NCBI GenBank assembly: GCA_035528995.1
Contig: DATKXO010000377.1
Location: 1-35,469 of the forward strand
Source: DATKXO01 sp035528995
Lineage (GTDB): Bacteria; Planctomycetota; Phycisphaerae; UBA1845
Length of the DNA stretch: 35,469 nt
Direction of reading: 5' to 3'
In this document: piece by piece, positions 31,985-35,469 of the stretch
Numbering within the stretch: the stretch's first letter is position 1
Layout of the letters: each line of letters opens with the position of its first letter
Made by a program: the position numbers and the translations under genes
Notes under the pieces: generated by a model
What the model was told of the DNA's origin: nothing
Database searches by the model: none
The model's input: only the letters and a program-made list of their open reading frames with translations

Positions 31985-32168
31985 GCCCGCCTCCCCCGGA
32001 CGTGGAGAGTTCCACCGCTTGAAGGCTATTGTAACCGATGCCGACCGACACGCCCCACCCCGTGCACGATGCCGGGACGCCGCCCGCCCCCGGGTTTCGC
32101 GGTAAGCCTGCTGGAACGGCGGACGACGACTTCGTTCGGTGCCGTCGGAGCGTCACGCCTGCCGGCGG

Positions 32169-32828
32169 TCAGTCGCCGGGTGCCTCGACCTTGACGCTGA
32201 CGGCCACCCCGTCACCGATGGGCAGCCACACGGTCTGAAGATCGCGCCGGTTCTGAAGGGCCTCGTTGTACAGGCCCATGGCGTACTGCCAGCGCTTGGC
32301 GCTGTCCGGCAGGTTCATCACCGGAAACAGCAGATCGTCGGTGACCAGCAGACCGTGCGGTTCCAGCAGATCGACCAGCCGCGGCAGCATGGCCAGGTAG
32401 TCGTCCTTGTCGCCGTCCTGAAGGATGAGCCCGAAGGGGCCTTCGAGCCTGTCAATGACTTGATTTGCATCGTCGATGATCACTTCGATGCTGTCGGTCA
32501 TGCCGGCCTCGGCGATGTTCTGCTCGGCGGCCTCCGCCAGACGCGGGTCGATCTCGACAGTCACCAACCTTCCGCCGACGCGTTGCAGCGCTCGCCCTAT
32601 GGCGATGGCCGAATAACCGACCGAGGTGCCGATCTCCAGCACGCGTCGAGGTCGGTGAGCCAGAATCAGGATGTCCACCAGTTGAGCGGCGCTGGGGCCG
32701 ATCGTCGGCTGAAGCGGCTGGGCCGGCGCCGGAGGGCGTTCCGGTTCGAGCCGACGCACCTCCTCCGGCAGCAGGCTTTCCAGATACTCCTGGGCGCTGT
32801 GCCAGTCGTAGGATGCGGGATCGGTCAT
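32169..32828 (-). CDS. SAM-dependent O-methyltransferase (COMT-like)
   Basis: 219 aa with an AGGAGA ribosome binding site. The SAM-binding motif I is VLEIGTSVGYSAIAIGRAL (about 62-80), followed by VTVEIDPRLAEAAEQNI, and ILQDGDKDDYLAMLPRLVDL with the acidic metal-binding pattern (D-G-D-K...Y...L). LVTDDLLFPVMNL fits the next conserved motif. This matches the catechol/caffeoyl-CoA-type O-methyltransferase family, which uses a divalent metal. It is cytoplasmic. The acceptor cannot be told from the sequence. It diverges from the response regulator gene. The 216-base gap between them holds the promoter proposed at 32946-32974. Confidence 0.9.
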   Translation of the reverse strand: MTDPASYDWHSAQEYLESLLPEEVRRLEPERPPAPAQPLQPTIGPSAAQLVDILILAHRPRRVLEIGTSVGYSAIAIGRALQRVGGRLVTVEIDPRLAEAAEQNIAEAGMTDSIEVIIDDANQVIDRLEGPFGLILQDGDKDDYLAMLPRLVDLLEPHGLLVTDDLLFPVMNLPDSAKRWQYAMGLYNEALQNRRDLQTVWLPIGDGVAVSVKVEAPGD

Positions 32829-32945
32829 CGTCTCTCCTTTCGACGCTTCCCAGGGTGCTTCAGAGCCCCTTCCACCCGCCGGGGCGGCAAAACCCCTCTG
32901 CCGTGCGCAAGCTTATCCCCTTTCCAGGCCGCCTGCCACGGGCGG

Positions 32946-32974
32946 TCGTCAAGCCCGGCCGACAAAGCTATGAT
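32946..32974 (+). promoter_or_regulatory. Candidate promoter of the two-component operon
   Basis: TCGTCA (32946-32951, 4/6) and TATGAT (32969-32974, 5/6) are separated by 17 bases. The upstream in-frame ATG (32970) lies inside the -10. That argues against it as the start codon and for the TTG at 33045. Motif match only. Confidence 0.4.
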
Positions 32975-33044
32975 AAGACACGGAGTATGGGTTGACTCCT
33001 TGCGCCCGGGGCGCGAACACGTACCGCCCGGAAGGAAAACGCTC

Positions 33045-33779
33045 TTGCAGAAACGCCGCATCGTTGTCGTCGAGGACGAGGTCGCGATCCGACGCGGGAT
33101 CGTGGACATGCTCAAGGTGGCCGGCTACGACCCCGTCGAGGCCGCCGACGGCATCTCCGGGCTGGACGAGAGCCGCCGCCTCGGCGTGGACTTGGTCCTG
33201 CTCGACCTGCGCCTGCCCAGGATGGACGGGACCAAGGTGCTGGACGAGCTGCGTAAGACCCATCCCAGCCTGCCGGTCATCATCCTGACCGCCCGGGGCT
33301 CCGAGGAGGACCGGGTCCGCGGCCTCAAAGGTGGGGCCGACGACTACGTGGTCAAACCGTTTTCCGCCCGCGAGTTGCTGGCCCGGGTCGAGGCGGTCCT
33401 GCGTCGCTCGCCTGAGAGGCCGGCGCCGGTCCGCTGCATCCGTGCCGGCGGACACGAGGTGGACTTCGAGCGGCGCGAGGTCCGATTCGCCGACGGGCGA
33501 TGCGTCCAGCTCTCGGAGATGGAAGCCGGCATTCTGGTTCATCTGGCCGCCAACGCCGGCCGCGTCGTCTCCCGCGACGAACTACTGGCCCGCGTCTGGG
33601 GCATCAGCTCCGAGTCGCTGGAAACACGGGCCGTGGACATGCACATCACCAGACTGCGGAACAAGCTGGCCAGCGGCGACGCCGACGGCAAGACCGAATG
33701 GGTCGTCACCGTCCGCGGCAAAGGCTACATGCTCGGCTCCGACATCACCGGCGACGCACCGACCGACACCACCGGGTGA
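33045..33779 (+). CDS. OmpR/PhoB-family response regulator
   Basis: 244 aa from a TTG at 33045. This start is preferred because GGAAGGAAAA lies just upstream and the protein then begins with the normal RRIVVVEDE strand. The ATG at 32970 would add 25 residues and lies in the promoter -10. The receiver domain has Asp10-11 acidic pocket residues, the phosphoacceptor Asp54 (VLLDLRLPRMDG), Thr82 and Lys104 (YVVKPF). The C-terminal winged-helix DNA-binding domain (about 140-235) includes LLARVWGISSESLETRAVDM and VRGKGYML. It is predicted to bind DNA as a dimer. The kinase gene starts six bases after its stop, so they form a pair. The target genes are unknown. Confidence 0.92.
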   Translation: MQKRRIVVVEDEVAIRRGIVDMLKVAGYDPVEAADGISGLDESRRLGVDLVLLDLRLPRMDGTKVLDELRKTHPSLPVIILTARGSEEDRVRGLKGGADDYVVKPFSARELLARVEAVLRRSPERPAPVRCIRAGGHEVDFERREVRFADGRCVQLSEMEAGILVHLAANAGRVVSRDELLARVWGISSESLETRAVDMHITRLRNKLASGDADGKTEWVVTVRGKGYMLGSDITGDAPTDTTG

Positions 33780-33785
33780 TCGACC

Positions 33786-35469
33786 ATGACCTGGACCAGA
33801 AAAGGCACCCGCATCGCGGCCCTCGGTTACCTGCTGGTCGTCCTGGTGGTCATCGGCGGGCTGACCTGGACGACCCTGGTTTCCCTGCGACTGGAACGCG
33901 CCGAGACCGAGCGCCAGCGATGGAAACAGGAGCAGGCCCGTTTGCGCCTCGCCCTTCGCCGCATGGACGATCGCGTCCGCCAGACCCGCATTCGCGAGGA
34001 GAACCGCCCCTACGCCGACTACCAGGCCTGCCATTACCCCCACCGCACCTGGAACCGCGAGGGCCAGCCCTTCGACCAGGGCGAAGTCGTCGAGATCTCC
34101 ACGGTCCTCGAATCCAGGTTCGAGCCCTGGTTCATCCTCCATTTCCACGTCTCCCCCGTGCTCGGCGTGACCTCCCCACAGACCCCCGACGCCTTCCCCT
34201 TCCTCGGCCGCCTCGATCTGGCCGAAGGCACCACCTTCGGATCGCCCAAGGCCGCCGAGACGCTGGCCGTCCTCCGACCCGCGTTGAAGTTCGAGCGGCT
34301 GGAAGGGCTGCTCGCCGACGCCCAGGCCCGGGAACTCGCCATGGGTCCGGCATCCGAGTACGAGCACCGCAAACGTCAGACCGACCAGGCCCTACACGAC
34401 AGCCGCCCCGCCGAGGTCTGCAACGTGCGCGATCTGGCCATCGAGGGATTCGACCCTCCCTTCCCCAGCGAATCCGACGTCAGCGAGGCCACCACCATTG
34501 ACTTCGACGAACTCGTGCCCGTCACCGTCTCGGGCATGAGCGCCATCTGGCTCGACCTGAACGAGACCCAGCACGCCTTCCTCGCCTTCGCCCGCGCCGT
34601 GCACATCGAAAACGAGGTCATCGCCTACCAGGGCTTCGTCCTGGACTGGCCTGCGTTACGCAGCGAACTGCTCGCCGACATCGCAGACTTGTTCCCCCAG
34701 GCCGACCTGGTCCCCGTCGAGACCGGACCCGTCGACGACCCCGAGACCCTGATGACCGCCCTGCCGGCCTGGCTGGACACCACGCCCGGCGTCGCCACCG
34801 CCGCGGCCATCGGCTGGACCCCGATGCGCACCGGCCTGCTCTTGGCCTGGGTGGCGGCGGCCACGATTCTCGCCGCCGTCGGGCTCGGCGTCCGAAGCCT
34901 GTTGGCCCTGGCCGAGCGACGCAGGCAGTTCGCCTACGCCGTCTCCCACGAGCTGCGCACGCCGCTGACCACTTTCCGGCTCTACACCGACATGCTGGCC
35001 GGCGGACTCGTCCCCGAAGCCAGCCGCCAGGACTACCTCGAGACGCTCAATCAGGAATCGGAGCGCCTCTCCGATCTGGTGGCCGGCGTGCTCGAATACT
35101 CCCGGATCGAGCATCAGGCGCCGACGCTTGCCCCCGCCGAAACCACCGTCGGCGAGCTGCTCGAAAACGTCCGTCAACGGTTCGAGCCGCAGTGCCTGCA
35201 AGCCGACCGCAAGCTGGTCGTGGACGCCGACGGGCTGGCCGATCGGCCCTGGCACACCGACCCCGACCTGGTCATGCAGATCATCGGCACCCTGATCGAC
35301 AACGCCTGCAAGTACGCCCGTGACGCCGAGGACCGTCGAATCATCCTCTCCGCCAGCCCCAGCCGCGCCGACCGCGAAGGCCCCATCCGGCTGGAGGTCC
35401 GCGACTTCGGCCCGGGCATCCCCAAGGGCCAGCGCCGCCACATCTTCAAGCCCTTCCGCCGCGGCCAGA
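33786..35469 (+). CDS. Sensor histidine kinase, 3' partial
   Basis: 561 residues are visible; the end lies beyond the window. TM1 (about 10-30, LGYLLVVLVVIGGL) and TM2 (about 348-370) enclose a roughly 310-residue periplasmic domain I cannot assign. His388 is in SHELRTPLTTF. The catalytic domain has Asn506 in the N box (LIDNACKYA), G1 box DFGPGIPKGQ and the F box IFKPF. There is no clear HAMP or PAS domain between TM2 and the dimerisation helix; only about 17 residues separate them. It autophosphorylates His388 and should pass the phosphate to Asp54 of the regulator six bases upstream. The large outer domain suggests it senses an extracytoplasmic signal. Confidence 0.93.
   Translation, partial: MTWTRKGTRIAALGYLLVVLVVIGGLTWTTLVSLRLERAETERQRWKQEQARLRLALRRMDDRVRQTRIREENRPYADYQACHYPHRTWNREGQPFDQGEVVEISTVLESRFEPWFILHFHVSPVLGVTSPQTPDAFPFLGRLDLAEGTTFGSPKAAETLAVLRPALKFERLEGLLADAQARELAMGPASEYEHRKRQTDQALHDSRPAEVCNVRDLAIEGFDPPFPSESDVSEATTIDFDELVPVTVSGMSAIWLDLNETQHAFLAFARAVHIENEVIAYQGFVLDWPALRSELLADIADLFPQADLVPVETGPVDDPETLMTALPAWLDTTPGVATAAAIGWTPMRTGLLLAWVAAATILAAVGLGVRSLLALAERRRQFAYAVSHELRTPLTTFRLYTDMLAGGLVPEASRQDYLETLNQESERLSDLVAGVLEYSRIEHQAPTLAPAETTVGELLENVRQRFEPQCLQADRKLVVDADGLADRPWHTDPDLVMQIIGTLIDNACKYARDAEDRRIILSASPSRADREGPIRLEVRDFGPGIPKGQRRHIFKPFRRGQ

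Noticed and set aside
29372..32194. 940-codon plus-strand open frame opposite aminopeptidase P and the HD-GYP gene
   Set aside because: It is antisense to two genes with clear catalytic motifs; its translation is low-information Arg/Gln/His-rich text. GC bias at third positions produces such long mirror frames.
32139..33044. Long N-terminal extension of the response regulator frame
   Set aside because: The extension runs antisense through the O-methyltransferase gene and a promoter-like region; the receiver domain begins normally at about 33045.
1..35469. tRNA, rRNA, transposase or integrase genes
   Set aside because: I looked for cloverleaf-like segments, rRNA cores and DDE or recombinase motifs and saw none; a covariance-model scan was not possible here.

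Overview
The window is GC-rich DNA with strong GC bias at third codon positions. No rRNA, tRNA or other phylogenetic marker is present, so the source can only be inferred. The best fit is a Planctomycetota bacterium, perhaps Phycisphaerae-like. The reasons are long pseudopilins with extended leaders, zinc-ribbon membrane proteins with CxxCGY...CPECG motifs, a CxxC-x17-CxxC-type zinc-ribbon protein, and heptanucleotide tandem repeats close to prepilin leaders.

Region 1 (1-2.6 kb) holds the 3' end of a papain-like cysteine protease with two Cys-rich C-terminal repeats. Two strong hairpins separate it from a convergent SAM-dependent methyltransferase gene. Region 2 (2.6-19.4 kb) is the core of the window: a plus-strand type II secretion/type IV pilus-like operon. 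A plausible sigma70-type promoter (2638-2666) and a structured leader precede two GspE/PilB-type ATPases with a PilT retraction-type ATPase between them. These are followed by a GspF/PilC platform protein, six pseudopilins and a very large (about 1071 aa) GspK-like protein. No secretin (GspD) or GspC/L/M gene lies in the window. Short heptanucleotide repeats are built into or next to several pseudopilin leader sequences.

Region 3 (19.5-21.6 kb) encodes a secreted protein made of about twelve GGDDxY-type repeats. It lies directly downstream of the secretion operon and is a candidate substrate. Region 4 (21.7-28.4 kb, minus strand) holds two overlapping membrane-protein genes of unknown function, an M28 metallopeptidase with a PDZ domain, a TolB-like beta-propeller protein and a small zinc-ribbon protein. 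Region 5 (28.9-32.8 kb, minus strand) holds a small membrane protein, aminopeptidase P, a GAF-HD-GYP protein and an O-methyltransferase. Region 6 (32.9 kb to the end, plus strand) is a two-component system: an OmpR-type response regulator and a histidine kinase cut by the window edge.

A possible theme is c-di-GMP control. Both GspE-type ATPases carry the tandem 24-residue N-terminal motifs of MshEN domains, which bind c-di-GMP in characterised members, and the window also encodes an HD-GYP protein of the family that degrades c-di-GMP. This link is inference. Function calls rest on motifs read by eye; no database search was run.
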